From contig NZ_LT963428.1 in the NCBI RefSeq assembly GCF_900199405.1, positions 61,584-125,583 on the forward strand: a DNA stretch of 64,000 bases, in the 5' to 3' direction. The stretch's first letter is position 1. Each line of letters starts with the position of its first letter. This document shows positions 6,542-14,255 of this stretch, one piece after another. Under the pieces are notes generated by a model. That model saw only the letters and a list, made by a program, of their open reading frames with translations. It did not search any database and had not been told where the DNA came from. This DNA is from Beduinella massiliensis (lineage in GTDB: Bacteria; Bacillota; Clostridia; Christensenellales; Aristaeellaceae). A program made the translations under genes and the position numbers.

Positions 6542-8425
6542 ATGAAAGAAAGATGGACGCGCTTACTCGCCGTGCTGCTGGCGCTGGCACTCTCCCTCAC
6601 CTGCTGCCTGGGCGCGGCGGCGGAAGGCAAATACCCCACGCAATGGGATCTGACGGAGATCTACGCCTCCGTGGACGAATGGCAAGCCGATTACGACCGG
6701 GTGATGGAGGAGATGCTCCCGCAGATCGAGACGTTCCGCGGCACGTTGAACACCGCGCAGGGGATCTGCGATTTCTATCAGTTCTCTCATCTTGGCGAGC
6801 TGACGCGGCTGGAAAACAAGCTGTACCTTTACGCCTATCTCGGCACCAGCCTCAACCCAGCCGATCCCGTGTCCACAAACCTGATGGCGAAGATCAACCT
6901 CCTCTTCAGCACGGAAAACCGGCTGAATTCCTTTGTAAACCCGGAGATTTTCGCGCTGCCGCTTGAGACGCGCGAGGAAATCCTGGCCGATCCGCTGCTG
7001 GCGGAGCTGGCCTATTTCCTGCGCGACATCGTGAACCCGGACCGCGAGCCCCTGAGCGAGGAGACGAACACGGTGCTGGCCATCCTGGCCCCCGCCATGG
7101 GCAAATCAAGCGGCGTGTACGACATTTTGTACAGCGTCGAAATCCCCGATCCCCTCATCACGATGCCCGACGGCGAGGAAGCCGAGCTGACGGATGTGCT
7201 GTACAACCAGATCATCTACAGCGACGCGTACGACCGCGACTTCAAGAGCCTGTGCAACCAGGTATACCTGACCAAGCTGGTTCCCTACGTCAACACGTTC
7301 GCCGCCCTGCTGGAGATGTGCGTCGGGGAAAACTGGGCGGCCGCGCAGATCAATCACTACGACAGCTCGCGCGAGGCTGCGCTCGCCAAGTCGGACGTGG
7401 ACCCGGCCGTCTACGACATGCTCGTCGAGGCGGCGCACCGGGGCGCGCCGGACTATCAGCGCTACCTGAACGTCCACAAGCGCGGCCTGGGGCTCGACGT
7501 GCAATATCCCTTTGACACCGCCGCCTCTGTCTCCGGTTATAACGGCAACGATACCCCCTATGACGACGCCGTGGAGCAGGTGCGCGAGGCGCTCTCTATC
7601 CTGGGCGAGGACTACATCGCGATTTACGATGAAATCATCCAGAGCGGGCATCTGGACGTATACCCCACGGACACGAAGACGACGGGCGCGTTTTCCATAT
7701 CCGGCGGCGACGAATTTCTCCCGTACATGCTCTTCAACTACGCGGGCATTCCCTCGGACGTGAGCACGCTCGCGCACGAAATGGGACACTCCGTCTACAG
7801 CTACCTCAGCGCCGAGGCGCAGAACGCCGTCAATGAAAATGCGACGACATTCACCCACGAGGTCGCCTCCACCACCAACGAGCTGCTCTACTATACCTAT
7901 AAGATGGAGCACGCCGCCACGCAGGACGAGCGATTGTTCTACCTGGAAAAAGTGCTCTTCACGTTCGGCGGCTCCTTCTTCATGCAGACGCTGTACGCGG
8001 AGTTTGAGGACGAGATGTACAGGACCGTGGAGGCCGGCGGATCGCTGGACGCCGAAACTTTGAGCGACCGGTGGGCGGAACTGTACCTGCTCTACCGCGG
8101 CGACGCTGTCAAGGCCTTCCCGGACGCGCGTTATCAATGGTCGACCATCCCCCACTTCTACCTGAATTACTATGTATATCAGTACGCCACCTCGGTCGCC
8201 TACGCCGCCTCGATCGCCCAGCGCATTATGAACGGGGAGGAAGGCGCGGTGGACGATTACCTGTCCTTCCTGAAGCTGGGCGGCTCCATGTCGCCCGTCG
8301 ACCTGCTGAGCGTTGCCGGCGTCGATCCCCTCAAGGAAGAGACGTATCAGCTGGCCCTCGATTACTTCTCCGGCCTGGTGGATACCTACGAACAGCTCGT
8401 AGACGCGAAGCTCGCTGCGAAATAA
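6542..8425 (+). CDS. pepF: M3 family oligoendopeptidase F, exported
   Basis: 627 residues. Residues 1-28 form a signal peptide ending CCLGAAAEG; the rest matches PepF: YPTQWDLTEIYASVDEW at the N-terminus, the zinc motif LAHEMGHSVYSYLS near 411, and THEVASTTNELL about 25 residues on that supplies the third ligand. Late motifs IPHFYLNYYVYQYATS and DYLSFLKLGGSMSPVDLL are typical of the family. PepF cleaves short peptides; most are cytoplasmic, so an exported form suggests extracellular peptide use, consistent with the peptide-binding protein at the window start. AGAAAGGA precedes the ATG. A terminator follows. Confidence 0.92.
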   Translation: MKERWTRLLAVLLALALSLTCCLGAAAEGKYPTQWDLTEIYASVDEWQADYDRVMEEMLPQIETFRGTLNTAQGICDFYQFSHLGELTRLENKLYLYAYLGTSLNPADPVSTNLMAKINLLFSTENRLNSFVNPEIFALPLETREEILADPLLAELAYFLRDIVNPDREPLSEETNTVLAILAPAMGKSSGVYDILYSVEIPDPLITMPDGEEAELTDVLYNQIIYSDAYDRDFKSLCNQVYLTKLVPYVNTFAALLEMCVGENWAAAQINHYDSSREAALAKSDVDPAVYDMLVEAAHRGAPDYQRYLNVHKRGLGLDVQYPFDTAASVSGYNGNDTPYDDAVEQVREALSILGEDYIAIYDEIIQSGHLDVYPTDTKTTGAFSISGGDEFLPYMLFNYAGIPSDVSTLAHEMGHSVYSYLSAEAQNAVNENATTFTHEVASTTNELLYYTYKMEHAATQDERLFYLEKVLFTFGGSFFMQTLYAEFEDEMYRTVEAGGSLDAETLSDRWAELYLLYRGDAVKAFPDARYQWSTIPHFYLNYYVYQYATSVAYAASIAQRIMNGEEGAVDDYLSFLKLGGSMSPVDLLSVAGVDPLKEETYQLALDYFSGLVDTYEQLVDAKLAAK

Positions 8426-8492
8426 AGAACCGCCGACAGGATTGCAGGAACGTTCTTCCTTCTTACATGACGACACATCGTTGATTTTTTAG

Positions 8493-8523
8493 GCCGGAGA
8501 GGGCAATCCTCTCCGGCTTTTGT
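8493..8523 (+). terminator. terminator of pepF
   Basis: GCCGGAGAGG pairs with CCTCTCCGGC around GCAAT, followed by TTTTGTGT. Confidence 0.85.
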
Positions 8524-8540
8524 GTATCCCCCGGCCACGG

Positions 8541-8707
8541 ACGCTAAGGCTGCACGCGGTACCCTATGTTCGGAAGTGGGTGTGGGCACCGCCCACCGGC
8601 CCACACGACCACACGCCCACCGGCCTCGTACGCTAAGGCCCCACGCGGTACCCCTCGTTCGGATGTGGGTGTGGGCACTGCCCACCGGCCCACCGGCCCA
8701 CACGACC
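8541..8707. repeat. two direct copies of a 70-bp CG-rich repeat
   Basis: Copies at 8541-8610 and 8630-8707 share CGCTAAGGC, CACGCGGTACCC, TTCGGA, GTGGGTGTGGGCAC and the end GGCCCACACGACC. The second copy has an 8-base internal duplication (CACCGGCC). No ORF is convincing here. They lie at the left edge of the plasmid-like block. Confidence 0.8.
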
Positions 8708-8726
8708 GTGGGTCTATTTTGGGGCT

Positions 8727-9112
8727 TTCGCAAAATTGCAACGGATTTGGGCAGACCCCGTTTTCGCAAAGCTGCAACGGATTTGGGTAGACGCGCCGCA
8801 GGCCGTTTGCAAATTTGCAACGGTTTCAGGCAGACCCTTTCGCAAAGCTGCAACGGATTTGGGCAGACCCCCGCGCGGGGCAACGAACCAAAAAGCGCCG
8901 TCTTTGCCAAAACCCGGCGGGTTTGCAACGGATTTGGGCAGACCTTTTCGCAAAGCTGCAACGGATTTGGGCAGACGCGCCGCTTTTTGTTGCAACAAAT
9001 TTGGGCAGACCCCGATTTCGCAATGCCGCAACGGATTTGGGCAGACGTTCCGCGGGCGGTTGACAGGTCAAAACAGACTTTTGGTCTTTCGTTGCAACGG
9101 ATTTGGGCAGAC
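8727..9112. repeat. nine iteron-like repeats, core GCAACGGATTTGGGCAGAC
   Basis: The core occurs at 8738, 8774, 8817, 8850, 8925, 8958, 8992, 9028 and 9094, usually preceded by TTTCGCAAAGCT, giving a unit of about 32 bases. Most neighbours start 33-36 bases apart, the others 43, 66 and 75. Copies 3 and 7 are diverged. The spacers between are too short and irregular for CRISPR. Frames reading through it (QRIWAD or PKSVA repeats) are by-products of the repeat. Confidence 0.85.
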
Positions 9113-9181
9113 CTCGGCGTCCGTCAACCCTTTGCGCGGAAAAAGCCGCGTTTTTTCGCGCGGCCGCGGCACGCACCCCGA

Positions 9182-9217
9182 AAAAAGGACGGCCCGCCGA
9201 CAGGGCGGGGCCGTCCA
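9182..9217 (-). terminator. terminator at the end of the minus-strand replication-like operon
   Basis: A GGACGGCCC..GGGCCGTCC stem (9188-9217) is followed on the minus strand by six or more Ts (9182-9187). It lies about 190 bases beyond the last gene of the operon. Confidence 0.75.
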
Positions 9218-9309
9218 CCGTATAAAAATCTAAGAGATTTTATAAGACTTTAGCGATTTGTGTACCCGTCACAAACCCTTGCGGGACAAGGCCCGGGGAC
9301 GGTCTGCCT

Positions 9310-9397
9310 GCAACGGTTGCGGATAGACTTTGCAATGGATTCAGGCAGACCCTGCACCAAATTCAGGCAGACCTGGCAACGGTTTCAGGCAGGCCGC
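9310..9397. repeat. four iteron-like repeats spaced exactly 22 bp
   Basis: Variant cores begin at 9310, 9332, 9354 and 9376 (for example GCAATGGATTCAGGCAGAC), every 22 bases, about two helical turns. They end 8 bases before the stop codon of the minus-strand gene at 9402. Same family as the 8727-9112 array but with TTCAGGCAGAC in place of TTTGGGCAGAC. Confidence 0.85.
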
Positions 9398-9401
9398 TGC
9401 C

Positions 9402-10556
9402 TCACTCGGCGGCCTCCCCGCCCTCGCGCAGGCCCTTGGGGTAGTACACCTTGCCGGGCGCGAGCGAGAAGTCCGCGATCGTGCGCAGCGCGGGCGAGGC
9501 CTCCTCGAAGCGGTAGGCCGCGATGTAGCCCAGGTCGTAGGCCTTCTGGAAGAAGTCCGTGAGCTGCTGGACGATGCGCTTTTGCTGGCGCGACTTGATC
9601 AGCGCGTCCATGCGCAGGCCGTAGGCGATCGTCTCGAACGTCAGGCGGAAGGAGAGCTGCTCCTTGTAGCGCGCGCGCTCCGCGCCCTTGGTCAGCAGGT
9701 ACTCGATGAACAGCGCCAGCTTCTTGTCCGTCTTCCCGTACTTGAGGCGCAGCTCCTGGTACAGGTTCGCGGGCTTGAGCACGAAGTACTTCCCGATCTG
9801 GTCCACCAGCACCACCGAGGGCTCGATGACGATGTGCGAGAGCTTCTCCGTGACCCCGGCGCCGGCCTTGATGCCCTCCAGTTCGCTTTCCGTCACGTCG
9901 CGGAAGCCCTCCACGATCGACAGCAGCGGCCGCACGGTGCGGATCGCGTCGTACAGCGGCGCGCCGGCCTTGTCGCGCCCCTTGAAGCGGTCGTACACCA
10001 TGATGACCGGCTTTTCCAGGTCGCGCAGCGCGCGCAGCGCTTCCTCCCGCTCGCCGGAGGAGTACTCCATCTTGCCCCGGCGCGTCAGGTACTTCGTCAC
10101 CCCGTAGGCGTCCAGGTATTCCGCGATGGTGAACTTGAGCACCGGCAGCGTGCCGGTGTAGGCGAACACGTTGTTGGGGTCCTTGACGTAGCGCTGGGGC
10201 ATGTTGCCCTTGTAGTCCGTGCGCGAGAGCAGCGTCTGCACCGCGTACAGCGCCTTGGACTGGGACAGCGAGAAGTCCAGCCCGATCACCGTCAGGTTGT
10301 GCTCTCGCGCGCGCTCCTTGTCCTCCTCGCGCAGCTGCATGTCCTTGCCCGCGCCCGCGTCCAGCAGGTCGAACACGTCGATCTGCTCCGCGGCCTCGGG
10401 CTTGTGCCCGAACTTCATCTTCTCCCCGTGCAGCGCCACCTTCACGAACTCCTGCTCCGGGTCCGGCATGCGGTAGTACTGCGGCCGAACCGGAAAGGGG
10501 CTGCGGCTCTCGAAGAGCTGCTCCAGCGAGGGCGCGGCCTTGTTCGTCTCTTTCAT
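9402..10556 (-). CDS. unknown protein of plasmid-like operon, possible replication initiator
   Basis: 384 residues, no signal or membrane segment. After a disordered N-terminus, residues 90-190 (LTVIGLDFSLSQSKALYAVQ, FAYTGTLPVLKFTIAEYLDA) and 200-370 could form two winged-helix domains, the general layout of iteron-binding Rep proteins, but I do not recognise a family. Context supports a DNA-maintenance role: last gene of an operon with a primase-helicase, ParA and RHH protein, with 22-bp spaced repeats at its 3' end. It overlaps the upstream gene by 4 bases (ATGA), so translation is coupled. Function is inference. Confidence 0.5.
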   Translation of the reverse strand: MKETNKAAPSLEQLFESRSPFPVRPQYYRMPDPEQEFVKVALHGEKMKFGHKPEAAEQIDVFDLLDAGAGKDMQLREEDKERAREHNLTVIGLDFSLSQSKALYAVQTLLSRTDYKGNMPQRYVKDPNNVFAYTGTLPVLKFTIAEYLDAYGVTKYLTRRGKMEYSSGEREEALRALRDLEKPVIMVYDRFKGRDKAGAPLYDAIRTVRPLLSIVEGFRDVTESELEGIKAGAGVTEKLSHIVIEPSVVLVDQIGKYFVLKPANLYQELRLKYGKTDKKLALFIEYLLTKGAERARYKEQLSFRLTFETIAYGLRMDALIKSRQQKRIVQQLTDFFQKAYDLGYIAAYRFEEASPALRTIADFSLAPGKVYYPKGLREGGEAAE

Positions 10557-11368
10557 CGGCGATCACGTCCGTTTCCGCAGATCAGCATCATCAGGGCCAT
10601 CGGTTCCTCCACCGCCGTCAAATCCTCCTGCAGCAGCTTCACCGCCTTTTGAAGGTTCGCCCTGTCCGGCTCCAGCTCCTCCTGCGTGGTGTCCGGCAGC
10701 AGGATGTCCAGCAGCTTCGCGTCCTCCTCGGGGCGGCCCACCCGCCGCAGCGTGTCCTTGAGCATCGACTTGGCGCTCAGCAGCAGATTCAGCCGCCCGT
10801 AGGGCGGGCGCGTCATCTGCTCGTAGAGCAGCAGCTCCGGCACCTGGATGCGCGCCGCCACGATCTCCAGCCCCCGCTCGTGCGCCACGCACATGCGCAG
10901 CGACTGGTAGAACTGGTCCATCGTGTTGCGCATGCCCTCGTAGAGCTGGCCGAACACCCCCGAAAAGCCCATTTCCCGCAGGCTCTTCATCGCGGAAAGC
11001 TCCGGGCTGACCCCCTCCTCCACGAATTCCGCGTAGATCTGCTCCGCGTCGCGCACCGTCACCAGCGAGGAGTAGATGCGCGCAAACGCGCTCTCCACCG
11101 ACTCGCTCACCGAGGAAAACACGAGCTGATAGCTCGACAGGTACGCCTGCACCGAGCGGTACTGCCCGTACACGCGCACGTCCTGCGGGTCGGCCAGCAT
11201 CGCGACCAGCCGGTGCTTCTCCTCCTCCGTGAGCAGGGGCTCCGGCGGCTCGTCCGGCGCCGCGTAGGCGTCGAAACACAGGTGTACCATGTCGCGGATC
11301 AGCGCCTGGCCCACCTGCTCGCCCGTGACGGCCTTCTGCGACAGCAGCTTTCTGATGTCCTTGTTCAT
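10553..11368 (-). CDS. unknown helical protein of the plasmid-like operon
   Basis: 271 residues, mostly predicted alpha helix, with no Cys-rich, Walker or HTH motif I can name (YGQYRSVQAYLSSYQLVFSS, GFSGVFGQLYEGMRNTMDQF, LLLPDTTQEELEPDRANLQK). Overlaps the next gene by 4 bases. The 112-base gap upstream, before the RHH gene, carries a 9-bp repeat array, so this gene pair may be transcribed from or regulated at that array. Confidence 0.6.
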   Translation of the reverse strand: MNKDIRKLLSQKAVTGEQVGQALIRDMVHLCFDAYAAPDEPPEPLLTEEEKHRLVAMLADPQDVRVYGQYRSVQAYLSSYQLVFSSVSESVESAFARIYSSLVTVRDAEQIYAEFVEEGVSPELSAMKSLREMGFSGVFGQLYEGMRNTMDQFYQSLRMCVAHERGLEIVAARIQVPELLLYEQMTRPPYGRLNLLLSAKSMLKDTLRRVGRPEEDAKLLDILLPDTTQEELEPDRANLQKAVKLLQEDLTAVEEPMALMMLICGNGRDRR

Positions 11369-11383
11369 GCGTGCTCCTTTAAA

Positions 11384-11455
11384 TGTTTACAATGTAAATC
11401 GGGTAATCCCTGTATATTCTGTATTCCGCGTATTTCCTGTATTCCAGGTAAACGG
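11384..11455. repeat. array of eight degenerate 9-bp repeats (short array)
   Basis: Consecutive 9-mers from 11384: TGTTTACAA, TGTAAATCG, GGTAATCCC, TGTATATTC, TGTATTCCG, CGTATTTCC, TGTATTCCA, GGTAAACGG. The GT at positions 2-3 and A/T at 4-6 keep strict 9-base phase. The array fills the gap between the RHH gene and the downstream two-gene unit, and is the same type as the long array at 16.6-17.2 kb. Confidence 0.85.
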
Positions 11456-11480
11456 GTCGTCCGGGACGCCCGGGCGCGCG

Positions 11481-12500
11481 CTACCGGGGGCGGCGAAGCA
11501 GCTCCTTGCCCTCGAGATAGGCGGCGAGCGCCTCGTCGAGCACGTCGCGGATGGTGACGCGGCGCGTGTAGGCGTAGTCCTTGAGGTCCTCGAGCAGCGC
11601 CTCGCGCACGATGAACGTCGCGCGCGTCCAGTTCTCCGGCAGCCCCTCCTGCGAGGACTTCGTCACCTCGCGGAAGTTCGTGCGCGGCCTGCCGCGCCGG
11701 GGCGCGATGCCCTCGAGCTGTTGGGCGATCAGGGCGCGCAGCGCGTCCTCCGACAGCGCGGCAGGCGCGGCCTGTGCGACCTGCGCGGCAGGCGCGGCAG
11801 GCGTGACTTGTGCGGTAGACGCGGCGTGAGCGGGCGGGGCGGCCTGTGCGACAGATACAGCGTGTGCGGCAGGTGCGACCGTCTCCCAAGCGGCAGGTGC
11901 GGCCTGTGCGGCGTGAACGGCCTGCGCGGCCTGTGCTGCCTGTGCGGCGTGAACGGACGGGGCGGCCTGCGCAACTTGCGCGGCAGGTGTGACCGTCTCC
12001 CAAGCGGCAGGTGCGGCCTGCGCGGCCTGCGCGGCAGACGCGACTTGTGCGACTCGCGCGGCAGGAGCCTCCTGTACGACAGGCGCTGCCTGCGCGGCAG
12101 GAGCTTCCTGTGCGGCCCGCAAAGGGGCCTTTGAGGGCCTCTGCGCTTTAGCGGGCGTTTCCCCCTCCGCGGCCGTCCGCGCGGCGGAAGGGGCCTTTTT
12201 GCGCCTTTGCGCGGGCGCTGCGCTCTGCGTCCCGTCCGCGGGGGACCGGCCTTTCGCGGACGTCGCCGGGGCGCTTGTCTTTGGGGCGCGCGTCGTAGTG
12301 GCCGCCTCCTGCGCGCCGGCCTCGCCGGACGCCTGCGCCGGGGCCTCTGCGCCGCGCGCGGGCCGCTCCCGTTCGGGCCGCTCCCTCACGGACAGCTCCC
12401 TCACGGCCGCCGCGCCGCCCTCCTCCTCCGCGTCCTCGCGGGTGTCGCGGATCCAGCTGAACGGGTCGGTGCCCAGGCGCGATTTAGGCGGGGTTTTCAC
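11481..12500 (-). CDS. RHH partition-type protein with long Ala/Gln/Pro linker
   Basis: 339 residues in three parts: a short N-terminus (LGTDPFSWIRDTRED), a low-complexity Ala/Gln/Pro linker of about 200 residues (AAQAAPA units), and a basic C-terminal module (RRGRPRTNFREV, then TRATFIVREALLEDLKDYAY and TRRVTIRDVLDEALAAYLEG). The last two stretches give the strand-helix-helix of an RHH dimerisation/DNA-binding fold. It overlaps the parA gene by 17 bases. A ParA followed by an RHH protein is the layout of delta/omega and ParA/ParG-type partition systems, where the RHH protein binds short repeats. Its target may be the 9-bp arrays next to it. Confidence 0.75.
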   Translation of the reverse strand: MKTPPKSRLGTDPFSWIRDTREDAEEEGGAAAVRELSVRERPERERPARGAEAPAQASGEAGAQEAATTTRAPKTSAPATSAKGRSPADGTQSAAPAQRRKKAPSAARTAAEGETPAKAQRPSKAPLRAAQEAPAAQAAPVVQEAPAARVAQVASAAQAAQAAPAAWETVTPAAQVAQAAPSVHAAQAAQAAQAVHAAQAAPAAWETVAPAAHAVSVAQAAPPAHAASTAQVTPAAPAAQVAQAAPAALSEDALRALIAQQLEGIAPRRGRPRTNFREVTKSSQEGLPENWTRATFIVREALLEDLKDYAYTRRVTIRDVLDEALAAYLEGKELLRRPR

Positions 12501-13260
12501 TTGCCGTCACCTCCTGACCGATGACCTCCGCGGCAAGGGCCTCGTAGTCCTTTGCGCCGTAGGAGTCCGGGCGGTATTCAAAGATGTCCATGCCGTAGCT
12601 CGGGGCCTCCGCGAGCGAGATGTTGTCGCGGATGCGGGTTTGAAACAGCCTGTCCCCGAAGTAGGCGGTGATGTTGTCGATGACCTCGCGGTTGAGCCGC
12701 TTGCGCTGGTCGTAGAGCGTGGCGATGATGCCGGTGATCTCAAGGCGCGGGTTGAGGCGGCGGCGCACGACGTCCACGGTCTGCAGCAGCTTGCTCATGC
12801 CCTGCAGCGCGAGGTACTCGCTCTGCAGCGGGATGAACACCTCGCCCGCGAGCGTGAGCGCGCCCAGCGTGAGCAGCCCCAGCGAGGGCGCGCAGTCGAG
12901 CAGCACGTAGTCAAAATCCGCGCGCACGGGCTCGATGGCCTCCGAGAGCAGGAACTCGCGCCCCGCGGCGGTGGAGAACTCGATCTCCGCGCCCGACAGG
13001 TCGATGGAGGCGGGCAGCACGCTGTACGCCTCCCGCCGGACGAGCGCGTCCCCCGCGGGCACGTCGCCCCGCAGCACCCGGTACAGCGAGGGCCGCTCCG
13101 CCATGTCGATGCCCAGCGACGTGGTCAGGTTGGACTGCGGGTCCACGTCGATGAGCAGGACGCGCCGGCCCGCCCTGGCGAGCGCCGCGCCCAGGTTGAT
13201 GGTGGACGTGGTCTTGCCCACGCCGCCCTTCTGGTTTACCAGTGCGATGATTCGGTTCAT
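12484..13260 (-). CDS. parA: ParA/Soj family ATPase
   Basis: 258 residues. Deviant Walker A KGGVGKTTSTINLG at 10-23, LLIDVDPQSNLTTSLG (A' box) at about 37-52, DYVLLDCAPSLGLLTLGAL (Walker B) at about 115-133, and FIPLQSEYLALQGMSKLL after it. No N-terminal HTH, so it resembles Soj or type Ib plasmid ParA more than P1-type ParA. Such ATPases move DNA by binding nonspecific DNA and a centromere-bound partner. Start at 13260 is fixed by AGGAG 10 bases upstream. The partner gene directly downstream encodes an RHH protein, not a classical ParB. Confidence 0.92.
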   Translation of the reverse strand: MNRIIALVNQKGGVGKTTSTINLGAALARAGRRVLLIDVDPQSNLTTSLGIDMAERPSLYRVLRGDVPAGDALVRREAYSVLPASIDLSGAEIEFSTAAGREFLLSEAIEPVRADFDYVLLDCAPSLGLLTLGALTLAGEVFIPLQSEYLALQGMSKLLQTVDVVRRRLNPRLEITGIIATLYDQRKRLNREVIDNITAYFGDRLFQTRIRDNISLAEAPSYGMDIFEYRPDSYGAKDYEALAAEVIGQEVTASENPA

Positions 13261-13283
13261 AAATCTAAACTCCTTTAGACGGT

Positions 13284-13309
13284 CGTGCAAAATGGTGCCA
13301 TTTTGCACG
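13284..13309. promoter_or_regulatory. perfect 12-bp inverted repeat upstream of parA
   Basis: CGTGCAAAATGG-TG-CCATTTTGCACG, centred about 36 bases upstream of the parA start codon. Suitable as an operator or a partition site; it is not followed by a T-run, so it is not a terminator. Confidence 0.7.
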
Positions 13310-13440
13310 AGGTTAAACGCCCCGGCCGACAGGGACGCCCGGCGTCTAGGCGCTTCGGCAGCGCGAAGCGCCCCGCGGCGCCGTACCCTGCGCCCGAAGG
13401 GGGCAGGGCGCAGCGGGCGGAGCCGGTCGGTACGATTGCA

Positions 13441-13463
13441 CATGAAGGGGGAACCCCTTCATG
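13441..13463. repeat. second perfect inverted repeat upstream of parA
   Basis: CATGAAGGGG-GAA-CCCCTTCATG. It is 132 bases from the first palindrome, with TTGCAC next to it (GATTGCACATGAAGG). The 461-base gap 13261-13721 holds these palindromes and the GC-rich hairpins at 13531-13549, 13625-13646 and 13690-13732. Confidence 0.65.
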
Positions 13464-13689
13464 CATCCCCCGCTGTATACGGTGCTTTTGTCGGTGGATT
13501 GGGTGCTTGGTTGGGGGGCCGCCCTGTACCTTGCGCCTTTCGGGCGCAAGGGCACGGTGAGCGAAGCCCCTTTTATCGCTTCATACGCGTTCTCATAAAC
13601 ATCTCAAATCTGCGAAGGACGCTGCTGCGCGCCTGCGGGCGCGCAGAACGCTCTCAAAAATTCCATTTCACGACTGCGTAGGGGGTACG

Positions 13690-13742
13690 CTGGGCTGCCG
13701 CCCAGACCTGCCTGAGGGATTTCATCCCTCAGACTCCCCTCC
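13690..13742. repeat. GC-rich palindromic intergenic repeat, second copy
   Basis: TGGGCTGCCGCCCA, then GACCTGC, then CTGAGGGAT-TTC-ATCCCTCAG, ending ACTCCCCTCCCC. Same plan as 5071-5125 although the stems differ in sequence. Its right end overlaps the stop codon of the gene at 13722. Confidence 0.6.
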
Positions 13743-14255
13743 CCCTTCTCCGATCAGCCGCAGGCGTTCCCGCACCTCTTCAAGCCGCCTGCGCGCCTGC
13801 TCGCGCTCGCCGCCCGGCACGCTCTCGTCTGCGATGAACGCCCGCAGCGCGTCTGCGCGCTGCGACAGCTCGCGCCGCTCGCAGGCCCGTAGGGCCTCCT
13901 CGCTGTCCGGCGCGCCGGGCGGATCGCCCGAAGCCCCCGAAGCCTCCGAAGCGCCTGCGCCCCGCAGCCGGGCGAGGTTGTGCGCGGCGAAGGCCTCGTC
14001 CCCGCACAGCGCGGAGATCGTCTCAAGCGCCAGGGGCAGCAGCGCCTCGGCCCCCTCCCCCGCGGCGATGCGCCGCGTCAGCTCCGCGCGGTAGTCCTTT
14101 GAAAGCGCCTGCAGCCGCATGGCCTCCAGGTAGGGGCGCTCCAGCTTCTGCGCGATCTCCCGCGCGCGGCGCTCCACCGCCTCGCGAAAGCGCTCGTCCT
14201 CGATGCGCTCCTCCTCGAGCGCGGCTTGCAAATACGCCTGCAAGTAATCCTTCAT
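13722..14255 (-). CDS. small charged helical protein coupled to the primase-helicase
   Basis: 177 residues beginning MKDYLQAYLQAALEEERIED; Glu/Arg/Ala-rich helices, an Ala/Ser/Gly/Pro linker near 105-120 (ASEASGASGDPPGAPDS), then a second helical part. No recognised domain. The ATG overlaps the stop of the primase-helicase gene (ATGA), so the two are translated together; a helicase loader or accessory subunit is possible but unproven. Codon use is like its neighbours. Confidence 0.6.
   Translation of the reverse strand: MKDYLQAYLQAALEEERIEDERFREAVERRAREIAQKLERPYLEAMRLQALSKDYRAELTRRIAAGEGAEALLPLALETISALCGDEAFAAHNLARLRGAGASEASGASGDPPGAPDSEEALRACERRELSQRADALRAFIADESVPGGEREQARRRLEEVRERLRLIGEGGGESEG

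Noticed and set aside
8386..9253. Several overlapping ORFs of 70-240 codons with repeats such as QRIWAD, CNGFGQT or LPKSVA
   Set aside because: They are readings of the same DNA repeats in all frames; there is no consistent ribosome site and every frame gives a similar repetitive peptide.
8727..9397. CRISPR array
   Set aside because: Repeats vary in sequence, spacers are mostly 0-15 bases and irregular, and there are no cas genes.
9330..10652. 440-codon ORF on the plus strand
   Set aside because: Antisense to the minus-strand operon gene at 9402, which has coupled overlaps and coherent composition.
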